Shown in pieces: positions 32,113 to 40,169 of a DNA stretch of 64,000 nucleotides. The notes under the pieces were generated by a model. It was not told the origin of the DNA and did no database searches. It worked only from the letters and a program-made list of their open reading frames with translations. The stretch is from SIG607 sp036307305. GTDB taxonomy: Bacteria > Bacillota > Clostridia > Oscillospirales > Acutalibacteraceae. The stretch covers positions 248,001 through 312,000 of the forward strand of contig JAXJXV010000014.1 in the NCBI GenBank assembly GCA_036307305.1, given 5' to 3'. Each line of letters begins with the position of its first letter. Position 1 is the first letter of the stretch. The translations under genes were made by a program, and so were the position numbers.

Positions 32113-32793
32113 ATGCGAATGAGAAAAAAGAAAAATTTGGAAGAAAAACTTGAGCTTTGCGATAATCTTATAATTAAGTACACTGATGACCGCAACTATA
32201 TGACTGCGGCTGATGTGCCTGAGTATTTCGATTTTACTGAGCTTTTTGGCAACAGCAATCCCGTTCATCTTGAAGTGGGTTGCGGAAAGGGTCAGTTTGT
32301 GTATGAAATTGCAATGCGTAATCCCCATATAAACTATCTTGCAGTTGAAAAAAGTTCTAATGTAATTGTAACTGCCTGTGAAAAGTGTAAAGAACTTCCG
32401 AACATTCGCTTTTTGAAATGCGGGGCTGAATACCTTGCTAAATATATAAGACCTGACAGTATCAGCAGGATATATCTTAATTTTTCCTGTCCGTTCCCGA
32501 AAAAAGCTTATGCATCTCATAGACTTACTGCAACTCATTTTTTGAGGATATACGATAAAATTATGTGTGATGGTGCAGAAATTCATCAAAAGACAGATAA
32601 CAGAGGATTTTTTGAGTTTTCTATTGAAAAATTAAGCGGGTACGGTTTTACACTTAAAAATATATCACTTGACCTTCATAACAGTAATTTTGAAGGTAAT
32701 ATAGTCACAGAATATGAAGCCCGATTTTCAGCCCTTGGCTGTCCAATCTACCGACTTGAAGCGTATTTGAAAAATGAAAATTCTGATTGTTAG
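32113..32793 (+). CDS. trmB: tRNA (guanine-N7)-methyltransferase
   Basis: SAM-dependent methyltransferase forming m7G46 in tRNA. The 226-residue protein has the SAM-binding HLEVGCGKGQFVYEIA, then NYLAVEKSSNVIV and the catalytic-loop motif NFSCPFPKKAYASHRL. The usual NFSDPWPK reads NFSCPFPK here. I believe Cys and Phe/Tyr at these places occur in other Clostridia, but it is a departure from the textbook motif. GAGGT precedes the ATG. Its end overlaps the next gene by 20 bases. Confidence 0.9.
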   Translation: MRMRKKKNLEEKLELCDNLIIKYTDDRNYMTAADVPEYFDFTELFGNSNPVHLEVGCGKGQFVYEIAMRNPHINYLAVEKSSNVIVTACEKCKELPNIRFLKCGAEYLAKYIRPDSISRIYLNFSCPFPKKAYASHRLTATHFLRIYDKIMCDGAEIHQKTDNRGFFEFSIEKLSGYGFTLKNISLDLHNSNFEGNIVTEYEARFSALGCPIYRLEAYLKNENSDC

Positions 32794-34429
32794 TATTACG
32801 TCACAGTATATTCATTCTTCACTTGCTTGTTGGTATTTGTATTCTGCAGTTAAGAACCAAAATCTTGAAGATACAGATATTAAAGTTATTGAAGGCACGG
32901 TAAATGAAAGTGTTGATATACTGTATGAAAGAATTGCAAATGAGAATGCGGACGTAGTTTGCTTTTCCTGTTATATCTGGAATATTACGTGTGTTCTTTC
33001 TCTTGCCGAAAAAATTAAGACCACAGGCGTAAAAACTGTTCTTGGAGGACCTGAGGTTTCTTATAATGCCGAAAATATACTTAATGATAACTGCTTTATT
33101 GATTATGTGATTTCAGGCGAGGGCGAAAAACCGTTAGTTGCTCTTGTAGAGTCGTTTATTAATAGCGGTTCTTTATCTGTTGATGGTATTTTTTATAGAA
33201 GTAGCAGTAAAGTCGTTTCATCTGTTCCGTTTGTTACTGATGAAATACCGATTAGTCCGTATTGCGATGAATATTTCAAAACACTCAATGGCCGTATTTC
33301 GTATATTGAAACAAGCCGAGGCTGTCCTTTTTCCTGCGCTTTTTGTCTTTCGGGCAGATGCGCGGGTGTGCGTTATTTTCCAATAGAGAGAGCTAAAGAA
33401 GAGATAATTCAATTATCCCACTCGTCCTCTAAAATTATTAAGTTTGTTGACAGAACTTTTAACGCTAACCGCAGGAGAGCCTATGAGCTTTGGAAATTTA
33501 TAATTGATAATTATGGAACAGCGATAAACGGCGACGTGTGTTTCCATTTTGAAATAGCAGGTGACTTACTGACCGAAGCGGACTTCGAACTGCTGAAGGA
33601 TGCTCCTAAGGGTGCTATACAGTTTGAAATCGGTATGCAAAGCTTTAATGCTAAAACTCTCACAGCAATTAACCGTAAAACTAACGTTGCTAAACTGAAA
33701 GAAAATATTAAGAAACTTGTCATCCTTAATAATATACATACTCATATTGACCTTATTGCAGGGCTTCCGTATGAGGACTATAAAACATTTCGCAATAGCT
33801 TCAATACCGCATTTTATCTTAATGCAGATATGTTGCAGTTGGGCTTCTTAAAGCTTTTACACGGTGCGGATATGCGGGAAAATACCGAAGCTTATCCTTG
33901 TGAATTTTCTGATACACCGCCGTATGAGGTGAAGTCAACGCCTTGGCTTGACGAAAAACAACTTGAATTGCTTCACTTTTGTGAAAATGCTCTTGAGCGA
34001 TTTGTTAACAGCGGTAGATTTCCTTTAACCGTAAAATATATCTTTGAGGAACAGAAACGTAACCCTTTTGATACGTTGACTGAGCTTGGAAGATTTACTG
34101 GAAGTACATCCTGTTCTCTTAATGAATATGTTGATAAAATCAACTGGTTTTTCGGACAGGGGAGTGATAACCGCGTTTTAAGGGATATATTGCTTTGTGA
34201 TGTTGCTTCGTCTGTGAAATCCACAACCTTGCCGTCTTCTCTGATTGTTAAGGATAAGAATTTAAGACGTCTTAAACGCCTACTTGAAAGTGACGAAACC
34301 ACGAAGAAAAAATCGGGTATTATGAGAAATATTTTTATTTTGTACAGCGAAAAATGTGGCGCTTATGTGGATTATGATACAAAAGCGGACGGCAAATATA
34401 GGATAAACAAAATCCCTTTTGAATTTTAA
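32774..34429 (+). CDS. B12-binding-domain radical SAM protein (DUF4080 type)
   Basis: A 551-residue predicted cobalamin-dependent radical SAM enzyme. An N-terminal cobalamin-binding Rossmann domain (about 1-130) includes LGGPEVSYNAENIL and VISGEGEKPLVALVE. The radical SAM core carries CxxxCxxC in SRGCPFSCAFCLSGR (near residue 183). GMQSFN and LIAGLPYED are typical of the core. The C-terminal third matches DUF4080. The usual DHxGxR-like B12 base is not evident. The substrate is unknown; members may do methylations or ring rearrangements. Overlap with trmB by 20 bases implies coupling, suggestive of RNA modification but not proof. Confidence 0.85.
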   Translation: MKILIVSITSQYIHSSLACWYLYSAVKNQNLEDTDIKVIEGTVNESVDILYERIANENADVVCFSCYIWNITCVLSLAEKIKTTGVKTVLGGPEVSYNAENILNDNCFIDYVISGEGEKPLVALVESFINSGSLSVDGIFYRSSSKVVSSVPFVTDEIPISPYCDEYFKTLNGRISYIETSRGCPFSCAFCLSGRCAGVRYFPIERAKEEIIQLSHSSSKIIKFVDRTFNANRRRAYELWKFIIDNYGTAINGDVCFHFEIAGDLLTEADFELLKDAPKGAIQFEIGMQSFNAKTLTAINRKTNVAKLKENIKKLVILNNIHTHIDLIAGLPYEDYKTFRNSFNTAFYLNADMLQLGFLKLLHGADMRENTEAYPCEFSDTPPYEVKSTPWLDEKQLELLHFCENALERFVNSGRFPLTVKYIFEEQKRNPFDTLTELGRFTGSTSCSLNEYVDKINWFFGQGSDNRVLRDILLCDVASSVKSTTLPSSLIVKDKNLRRLKRLLESDETTKKKSGIMRNIFILYSEKCGAYVDYDTKADGKYRINKIPFEF

Positions 34430-34456
34430 AAGACAGCTCGTATCGAGCTGTCTTTT
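34428..34456. terminator. Bidirectional terminator, radical SAM / methyltransferase
   Basis: 13-bp perfect stem (34428-34440 with 34444-34456), loop TAT, A4 and T4 flanks, starting at the radical SAM gene's stop codon. Confidence 0.88.
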
Positions 34457-34461
34457 GCATA

Positions 34462-35349
34462 TTATTCTTTAATTATTTTTGCAACGAAAAAACCTTCAAA
34501 CCTATCATTCGGACACACGCAAACAGCACCGTTAAGAGAACAGGGAAGCGTTGGTAAACAGTTTAGCGAATTGTTTTCTATAGGAATGATTTTACAGGAA
34601 TGTTTGTTTATAATCTTATTGACGATTTCTTCGTTTTCTATAGGTAGTACGGAGCAGGTTGAGTATACTGCGGTTCCGCCCTTTTTTAGAAGTGATAAAC
34701 CTTTATCGAGTAGCTTTAATTGGGAGGCAGTACATTTGTTAATAAGGATGTCGGTAAAGCCTTCATAGGTTTTGGGATTGTTTAAATTAAATGTGCCGCT
34801 ACCCGTACACAGTGCATCTATAAGAATTTTATCAAAAGAAAAATAACTTTCAAGCTGACGGGCATCTGTTACCATAACGTTGACGTTTTTTACGCCTTGT
34901 TTTTCTATATTGTATTTTAGACGTTCGGCGCGTTTTCGGTTCATTTCACAGGCTGTTATGTGACTTCTGTTGTTTGTGAGCGCGGCAATTTGCGTGGTTT
35001 TTCCACCAGGTGCTGCGCACATATCAAGGATGTCTTCATTTTCATTTGGTGATAAAATTATGGGTGGAAGCTGAGATGACAGACTTTGCAGATAAATTTC
35101 ACCGTTTTTGAATAACTCGGTTTCTGTTATATCGGCGTCATTATCGGTGATTATAATAGCATCTTCACTAAAATCGGCTATTTCGTAATTTATGTTTAAA
35201 TTTTTAAGTTGGTCTTTTACTTTCTGCGTGTTGGTCTTTAAAGTGTTGACTCTTAACGTAGTGGCGCGGTTAACCGAGCTTCCTTCAATGATTTTAGTAA
35301 CAGTGTCCGAATCGTAGTATTTAGACAGAGAGTTTTTAAAAAAATTCAT
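34462..35349 (-). CDS. RsmB/NOP-family RNA cytosine-C5 methyltransferase
   Basis: SAM-dependent enzyme predicted to form m5C in rRNA or tRNA. It has 295 residues and lacks the N-terminal NusB-like domain of RsmB and any clear C-terminal PUA domain. The SAM motif is DILDMCAAPGGKTTQIAAL (near 110), followed by TACEMNRKRAERL. The motif IV cysteine lies in DALCTGSGTFN (usually DAPCSG) and the catalytic motif VI is VYSTCSVLPIENEEIV. GAGGTGG lies six bases before the ATG. RsmF-like or tRNA-specific paralogues are alternatives. Confidence 0.88.
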   Translation of the reverse strand: MNFFKNSLSKYYDSDTVTKIIEGSSVNRATTLRVNTLKTNTQKVKDQLKNLNINYEIADFSEDAIIITDNDADITETELFKNGEIYLQSLSSQLPPIILSPNENEDILDMCAAPGGKTTQIAALTNNRSHITACEMNRKRAERLKYNIEKQGVKNVNVMVTDARQLESYFSFDKILIDALCTGSGTFNLNNPKTYEGFTDILINKCTASQLKLLDKGLSLLKKGGTAVYSTCSVLPIENEEIVNKIINKHSCKIIPIENNSLNCLPTLPCSLNGAVCVCPNDRFEGFFVAKIIKE

Positions 35350-35481
35350 TCAACCACCTCGATTTTCTGTTCTTAATTATAGTTGAAAACCTTTTTATAG
35401 TCAACTAAATTAGTTTTTTTAAAAAATATGTTAAAAAAATAACATTTTTGCAAAAAAAGGGTAGAAATATTTTATTATATG

Positions 35482-35490
35482 TGTTATAAT
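35482..35490 (+). promoter_or_regulatory. Extended -10 promoter of the hydrogenase cluster
   Basis: TGTTATAAT (TATAAT at 35485-35490) without a good -35. It leaves a leader of nearly 80 bases before hydC. A palindrome TTTCTG-A-CAGAAA at 35528-35540 in that leader could be a regulator site. No Rex-type TTGTTAA/TTAACAA site was seen. Confidence 0.55.
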
Positions 35491-35575
35491 TCTGTACATA
35501 GTGTGGAGTATTCTGTGCAGATTTTTGTTTCTGACAGAAAACCAGCTTAAAATTTGCATAAGGAGGATATGGCAA

Positions 35576-36073
35576 ATGCAAAAAAAGATTAGCAACAACC
35601 CATTCAACGGTACTCCCGAGCAGGAAAAAAAGCTTCGTGAAGTAATTGATGCAAATAAGCACGACAAGAGCCGTCTTATTGCTGTTATGCAGGAAGCTCA
35701 GGATATCTATGGATATCTGCCTATGGAAGTACAGGAAATCATTTCTGAAGGTATGGATGTACCTATGGAAAAGATTTTTGGCGTAGCAACATTCTATGCT
35801 CAGTTTTCTCTCTCACCAAAAGGCAAATATAACATTTCTGTTTGTCTTGGTACCGCTTGTTACGTAAAGGGTGCGGGTGTGCTTATGGAGAAGCTTGAGG
35901 AACAGTTAGGTATCGGCGCTGACGAATGCACACTTGACGGTAAGTTCTCTCTTACTGCTTGTCGTTGTATCGGTGCTTGTGGACTTGCTCCCGTACTTAC
36001 TGTCAATGAAGACGTATACGGCAGACTTGTTGGCGACGATATCGCAGGTATTATCGCTAAATATGCCGACTAA
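35576..36073 (+). CDS. hydC: NADH-linked [FeFe] hydrogenase subunit HydC (NuoE-like)
   Basis: Thioredoxin-fold [2Fe-2S] subunit of the trimeric hydrogenase, passing electrons between the flavin subunit HydB and the rest. The 165-residue protein has the NuoE fold with FGVATFYAQFSLSPKGKYNI and four cluster cysteines: CLGTAC (about 90-95) and CRCIGACGLAP (about 131-135). ATG at 35576 is chosen: AGGAGG is nine bases upstream, and a nearer ATG at 35569 is out of frame and stops after seven codons. First gene of the ten-gene cluster, separated from hydB and hydA by about 4 kb of regulatory genes. Confidence 0.92.
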   Translation: MQKKISNNPFNGTPEQEKKLREVIDANKHDKSRLIAVMQEAQDIYGYLPMEVQEIISEGMDVPMEKIFGVATFYAQFSLSPKGKYNISVCLGTACYVKGAGVLMEKLEEQLGIGADECTLDGKFSLTACRCIGACGLAPVLTVNEDVYGRLVGDDIAGIIAKYAD

Positions 36074-36096
36074 TTTGTTTTAAGGAAAACAAGTAT

Positions 36097-36453
36097 ATGA
36101 AAATCTGTACTATTAGAGATGTTCTCGATGCTCAGGTGCTTTGTTGTAAAGATGAAGTAGGACGTCACGTATATTCTGCCTGTGGCAGCGATATGATGAG
36201 TGACGTACTGGCTTACGTTAAGGACCAGGCTGTACTGCTTACAGGTCTTGTAAATCCTCAGGTTATAAGAACCGCTGAAATGATGGATATGATATGCATT
36301 GTTTTTGTGCGCTCTAAGAAGCCTACCGAGGAAATGCTTAAAATGGCTGAGGAAAGCGGTATCGTTCTTATGACAACCGATAAACGTATGTATGATGCTT
36401 GTGGTTTGCTTTATGAGAACGGCCTTGTTGGAAAGAAGGTTACAAATGGCTGA
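36097..36453 (+). CDS. DRTGG-domain protein (first copy)
   Basis: A 118-residue single-domain protein resembling the DRTGG domain, named for a motif in phosphotransacetylase-associated and CBS-containing proteins and also found near [FeFe] hydrogenases. The segment VRSKKPTEEMLKMAEESGIV followed by LMTTDKRMYDACGLLY is the diagnostic C-terminal part. DRTGG domains are thought to bind a ligand or partner; function is unproven. A second, diverged copy is found at 38163. It follows hydC by 23 bases and overlaps the next gene by eight. Confidence 0.82.
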   Translation: MKICTIRDVLDAQVLCCKDEVGRHVYSACGSDMMSDVLAYVKDQAVLLTGLVNPQVIRTAEMMDMICIVFVRSKKPTEEMLKMAEESGIVLMTTDKRMYDACGLLYENGLVGKKVTNG

Positions 36454-36871
36454 TGAATTAATCTTCCGTTTTAATGTTGACGGTGACGATTTCACATCAG
36501 CAGGTCAGGCCTCTGTTCAGATAAAGAAGAATCTTCGTCAGTTAGGTATTTCTTCTGATATTATCCGCCGTGTTTCTATAGCTATGTATGAGGGCGAAAT
36601 CAATATGGTTATTCACGCCAAAGGCGGCGAAGCTGTCGTAAAGGTTACTGAAGAGTATATTGAGATTGTTCTTGAGGATAAAGGTCCGGGTATCAAAAAT
36701 ATTGAACAGGCGATGCAGGAAGGCTTTTCAACTGCGCCCGAAGGTATACGTTCCCTTGGTTTTGGAGCCGGTATGGGACTTCCAAATATGAAACGTTATA
36801 CAGATTCAATGGACATCAGCACCGTTATAGGTGTAGGAACGGTTATCACTATGCGAGTTAATCTCACATAG
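36446..36871 (+). CDS. Anti-sigma-factor-like serine kinase (HATPase)
   Basis: A 141-residue GHKL ATP-binding protein of the RsbW/SpoIIAB type. The N box is AMYEGEINMVIHAKGG, the G1 box is LEDKGPGIKNIEQAM and the G2 box is LGFGAGMGLPNMKRY. Such proteins phosphorylate a partner serine or bind a sigma factor, but no sigma or STAS partner is in the cluster. ATG at 36446 follows AAGAAGG with seven-base spacing and overlaps the DRTGG gene end, so translation is coupled. An upstream in-frame start at 36392 lies deep in the previous gene and is rejected. Confidence 0.85.
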   Translation: MADELIFRFNVDGDDFTSAGQASVQIKKNLRQLGISSDIIRRVSIAMYEGEINMVIHAKGGEAVVKVTEEYIEIVLEDKGPGIKNIEQAMQEGFSTAPEGIRSLGFGAGMGLPNMKRYTDSMDISTVIGVGTVITMRVNLT

Positions 36872-36903
36872 TTATATTATCTGGATTCGGAGTTTATTGC
36901 TTT

Positions 36904-38166
36904 ATGTATACATACGAACATTCTGTTCAGCTGGACCCTTCAAAGTGTACCGGCTGTACCACCTGCTTAAGACGTTGTCCGACTGAGGCTATCCGTATTA
37001 AAGACGGTCATGCTGTTATTAATCAGGAACGTTGTATTGACTGTGGTGAGTGTATCAAGGTTTGTCCTCATAAGGCTAAAAAAGCCGTATGCTCTAAGCT
37101 TGAGGATATGGAACGCTTTAAATGGAAAATTGCGCTTCCTGCTCCAAGCCTTTACGGACAGTTTGATAATCTTGATGATGTTGATTATGTTCTTGACGGG
37201 CTTAAAAAAATAGGATTCGATGATGTATTTGAGGTATCAAAGGCTGCTGAGCTTGTTTCGGCTTATACGAGGCTTTACCTTAAAACAGACGGTGTAAAGC
37301 TGCCTGTCATCAGTTCCGCTTGTCCCGTGGTAGTAAGACTTATCGGACTTCGTTTTCCGTCGCTTGACGACCATATAATGAGAATGCTTCCTCCTATGGA
37401 GGTTGCGGCGCGTCTTGCAAGAGAACGCGCAAAAGAGAAACACCCCGAACTTAATGACGACGAAATCGGCGTATGCTTTATTTCTCCTTGTCCTGCAAAG
37501 GCAAGTTATGTAAAAAACGGTTTTGCCGAGTATAAAAGTCAGGTTGATGAGGTTGTTTCAATCAGTGATATTTACTTTTTACTGATAAATGAAATGAAAC
37601 AGGACGTAGAGCCTGAGGCTCTTTGCGAGTCTGGTATGATTGGTATCGGCTGGGCTTCTTCCGGCGGCGAATCGACCGCTGTGTTTAATGAGGGCTATTT
37701 AGCTGCTGACGGTATTGAAAATGTTAACCGTGTGCTCGACGCTATTGAAAACGGTAACATTCCGCCGCTGAAATTTATCGAGCTTAACGCTTGTACAGGC
37801 GGTTGCGTTGGCGGTGCAATGACAATGGAAAATCCTTTTATTGCAAAAGCCCGTCTTCACAGCCTTAAAAGATATTTACCTGTTTCACAAAATTTCCTTA
37901 CTAAAGAGGAAAAACAGTATATTCCCGAATCGTATTTCTTTAATGAGCTTCCTGTTTATAATCCCATCAGCAGACTTAGTGACAATATGGCGCAGTCGAT
38001 GAGAATGATGGCAGACATTCAAAAGCTGAAAAAGGCGCTTCCCGGAATTGATTGCGGTTCCTGTGGTGCGCCGACCTGTCGCGCTTTTGCAGAGGATATT
38101 GTTAAAGGACATACAGATTTGAGTAAATGTATTTTGTACAATGCTTTAAGGAGAGAAGAAGAATGA
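36904..38166 (+). CDS. Sensory-type [FeFe] hydrogenase-like protein (HydS-like)
   Basis: A 420-residue iron-sulfur protein. Two 4Fe-4S motifs open it (CTGCTTCLRRCP and CIDCGECIKVCP). An H-cluster domain follows, with altered motifs: SSACP at 137-141 (A139, C140; catalytic enzymes have TSCCP), SPCPAK around C196 (MPCxxK), and NACTGGC (C297, C301). A C-terminal FeS domain (CGSCGAPTC ... C) replaces the PAS domain of classical HydS. Ala at the proton-transfer cysteine is a mark of sensory [FeFe] hydrogenases such as Thermotoga HydS. I infer H2 or redox sensing rather than turnover. The ribosome site GGAG is about 11 bases before the ATG, suggesting modest translation. Confidence 0.82.
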   Translation: MYTYEHSVQLDPSKCTGCTTCLRRCPTEAIRIKDGHAVINQERCIDCGECIKVCPHKAKKAVCSKLEDMERFKWKIALPAPSLYGQFDNLDDVDYVLDGLKKIGFDDVFEVSKAAELVSAYTRLYLKTDGVKLPVISSACPVVVRLIGLRFPSLDDHIMRMLPPMEVAARLARERAKEKHPELNDDEIGVCFISPCPAKASYVKNGFAEYKSQVDEVVSISDIYFLLINEMKQDVEPEALCESGMIGIGWASSGGESTAVFNEGYLAADGIENVNRVLDAIENGNIPPLKFIELNACTGGCVGGAMTMENPFIAKARLHSLKRYLPVSQNFLTKEEKQYIPESYFFNELPVYNPISRLSDNMAQSMRMMADIQKLKKALPGIDCGSCGAPTCRAFAEDIVKGHTDLSKCILYNALRREEE

Positions 38167-38489
38167 CGGTTTCTGCTCTTGTCGAAAATGGCTTCAACGC
38201 TATTGCATTGCCCCAAAGAGACAGAGAGATTAACGGTGTTTATATAGGAGATTTATTGAGCTGGGTTATGAGTAGCTGTAGCTGTGATAATATCTGGATA
38301 ACCATTATGTCTAATATAAATGTTATTGCCGTTGCAAGTCTTACCGACGCTTCCTGTGTTATTCTTGCCGAGGGTGTTACCCTTGAAGAAGATGTACTTA
38401 AAGAGGCAATGAGCAAGGGAGTTAATGTTCTTTCTACTGACATGACCGCTTATGAAACTGCACTGCATCTTTCCAAAATACTGAAATGA
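38163..38489 (+). CDS. DRTGG-domain protein (second copy)
   Basis: A 108-residue DRTGG-like protein. The middle reads SLTDASCVILAEGVTLEEDV and the end VNVLSTDMTAYETALHLSKIL, parallel to the copy at 36097 (residues 60-110) but clearly diverged. ATG overlaps the HydS stop codon (ATGA), and its own stop overlaps the PHP gene start in the same way, so the three genes are tightly coupled. It probably binds the same type of ligand or partner as the first copy. Confidence 0.8.
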   Translation: MTVSALVENGFNAIALPQRDREINGVYIGDLLSWVMSSCSCDNIWITIMSNINVIAVASLTDASCVILAEGVTLEEDVLKEAMSKGVNVLSTDMTAYETALHLSKILK

Positions 38490-39211
38490 GCCGTTATTAT
38501 TACGATTTTCACGTTCATTCCTGTTTATCGCCCTGCGCTGATGATGATAATACACCTAATAATCTTGCTGGTATGGCTAATATTTGCGGAATTAACGTTA
38601 TGGCTGTTACCGACCATAACAGCTGTAAAAATTGTCCTGCGTTCTTTGCGGCAGCAAAAAAATACGGAATAATTCCAATTGCGGGTATGGAGCTGACTAC
38701 CGCTGAGGATATACATCTGGTGTGTCTTTTTGAAGAACTTGATAACGCTATGCTTTTTGATAAAGAGCTGGATAAGTATCGCACACCGTTCAAAAACAGG
38801 GTAGATATTTTCGGTAATCAGAGTGTTATGGATGAAAACGACAACATTACCGATGTTGTTGATGATTTTCTTCCCGTAGCAACTACGGTTATGCTCGAAG
38901 ACGCTGTAAAGCTCGTTAATAGTTTTGGTGGAATTTGCTATCCTGCGCATATTGACAGACAGGCAAACGGTATAATCGCAACTCTCGGTATAATGCCTGA
39001 TACACCGTATTTTTCCTGTGTTGAATTTCATAACAGCGAAAATATTGATAAATATAAAAAGCTTTATGATATTAAGGATAAGAAAATACTAGTGAGTTCC
39101 GATGCGCATTATCTTACCGATTTAAGAGAAGATAACGATTTTTTTGAAATTGATGACGAACCCTACAGCAGTACTCTTGTACGTAAAAAGCTGTTTGAAA
39201 GGCTCAGGTGA
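38486..39211 (+). CDS. PHP-domain phosphoesterase
   Basis: A 241-residue protein with the PHP metal-site motifs: DFHVHSCLSP (HxH, near residue 8), VTDHNSCKNC (near 40), the conserved glutamate in AGMELTTAEDI, CYPAHIDRQA (near 155) and SSDAHYL (near 200). PHP enzymes cleave phosphomonoesters or cyclic phosphates, including the 3',5' ends of nucleotides; the substrate here is unknown. In a cluster with kinase-like and sensor proteins it may remove a signal phosphate or a second messenger. It overlaps the previous gene by ATGA and the following gene starts four bases later. Confidence 0.85.
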   Translation: MSRYYYDFHVHSCLSPCADDDNTPNNLAGMANICGINVMAVTDHNSCKNCPAFFAAAKKYGIIPIAGMELTTAEDIHLVCLFEELDNAMLFDKELDKYRTPFKNRVDIFGNQSVMDENDNITDVVDDFLPVATTVMLEDAVKLVNSFGGICYPAHIDRQANGIIATLGIMPDTPYFSCVEFHNSENIDKYKKLYDIKDKKILVSSDAHYLTDLREDNDFFEIDDEPYSSTLVRKKLFERLR

Positions 39212-39215
39212 GAAT

Positions 39216-39773
39216 ATGAAAGAATTATCCCTTAATATTCTCGATATTGCTGAAAATTCCGTTAAAGCGGGTGCAGAGCTTATTGAAATTCTTCTTACGG
39301 AAGATAAGGATATATTAACTCTGGTTATTCGTGATGACGGTTGCGGTATGAGTGATGAGGTTGTAAAAAGTGTTACAAATCCTTTTTATACAACTCGCAC
39401 AACCCGTAAGGTCGGCCTTGGTATACCGCTGCTTAAAATGGCGGCTGAGCTGACTGGTGGAAGTTTTACTGTTGAATCTGTAAGTGAAGTTGCTTCAAAG
39501 CAAAATCACGGCACTACGGTTACTGCAGTTTTTCATACCGACCATATTGATTTTACTCCTTTGGGTGACGTTATTTCTACTGTCACTACTCTTATACAGG
39601 GGCATCCTGATTTTGATTTTCTTTTCGTTCATAAAATGAATGATAATGAAGTTGTTCTTGATACAAGGGAGTTAAGAACTGTTTTAGAGGGTGTTCCTCT
39701 AAACAGCTATGACGTTATTAAATGGATTGAAGAGTTCTTAAGGGAACAATATTTCGGTCCAATCAATGAATAG
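39216..39773 (+). CDS. Histidine-kinase-like ATP-binding protein (second HATPase)
   Basis: A 185-residue GHKL protein. N box: ILDIAENSVKAGAELIEI; G1 box: IRDDGCGMSDEVV; then NPFYTTRTTRKVGLGIPLLK (F and G2 boxes). It lacks the H-box dimerisation domain and any transmembrane or input region, so it is an ATP-binding module alone. The C-terminal 70 residues (from about 115) are not assigned. Unlike the RsbW-like copy at 36446, its G1/G2 spacing is of the sensor-kinase type. ATG at 39216 follows CAGGTGAG. Confidence 0.82.
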   Translation: MKELSLNILDIAENSVKAGAELIEILLTEDKDILTLVIRDDGCGMSDEVVKSVTNPFYTTRTTRKVGLGIPLLKMAAELTGGSFTVESVSEVASKQNHGTTVTAVFHTDHIDFTPLGDVISTVTTLIQGHPDFDFLFVHKMNDNEVVLDTRELRTVLEGVPLNSYDVIKWIEEFLREQYFGPINE

Positions 39774-39788
39774 GAAAGGAAGAATATT

Positions 39789-40148
39789 ATGAAAACTTTA
39801 GCAGAACTTCAGGCAATCAGAGACAAAATGAAGAACAAGGTTGTTATGCGTGAAGGTGTAGATGAAATTCGTGTAGTAGTTGGAATGGCTACTTGCGGAA
39901 TCGCTGCAGGCGCACGTCCGGTTCTTAATGCTTTCGTTGAGGGTGTTAACGAAGCAGGTCTTAATGATAAGGTTGCTGTTTCCCAGACCGGATGCATCGG
40001 TCTTTGCCAGTATGAACCTATTGTTGAGGTTCATCAGGGTGGCGAAAAGGTTACTTATGTTCATATGACTGCTGAAAAAGCAGCCAAGGTTATTGCTCAG
40101 CATTTAAATGGCGGTAAGGTTGTAGCTGAGTTTACTGCTCAGAATTGA
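39789..40148 (+). CDS. Thioredoxin-like [2Fe-2S] ferredoxin
   Basis: A 119-residue ferredoxin of the thioredoxin-like class. Four cysteines lie in ATCGIAAGA (about residue 36, one), SQTGCIGLC (about 69 and 73) and the region in between; only three are obvious by eye, so the fourth ligand needs checking. A helical N-terminus precedes the fold. Ferredoxins of this type sit beside HydB in trimeric hydrogenases and may feed or accept electrons. AGGAAAGGAAG precedes the ATG, and hydB follows by 21 bases. Confidence 0.82.
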   Translation: MKTLAELQAIRDKMKNKVVMREGVDEIRVVVGMATCGIAAGARPVLNAFVEGVNEAGLNDKVAVSQTGCIGLCQYEPIVEVHQGGEKVTYVHMTAEKAAKVIAQHLNGGKVVAEFTAQN

Positions 40149-40169
40149 TAATTTTTGGAGGTATAATTT

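Noticed and set aside
35491..35575. Rex (NADH-sensing) operator in the hydrogenase leader
   Set aside because: No TTGTTAA/TTAACAA-type inverted repeat is present; only an unrelated TTTCTG-A-CAGAAA palindrome.
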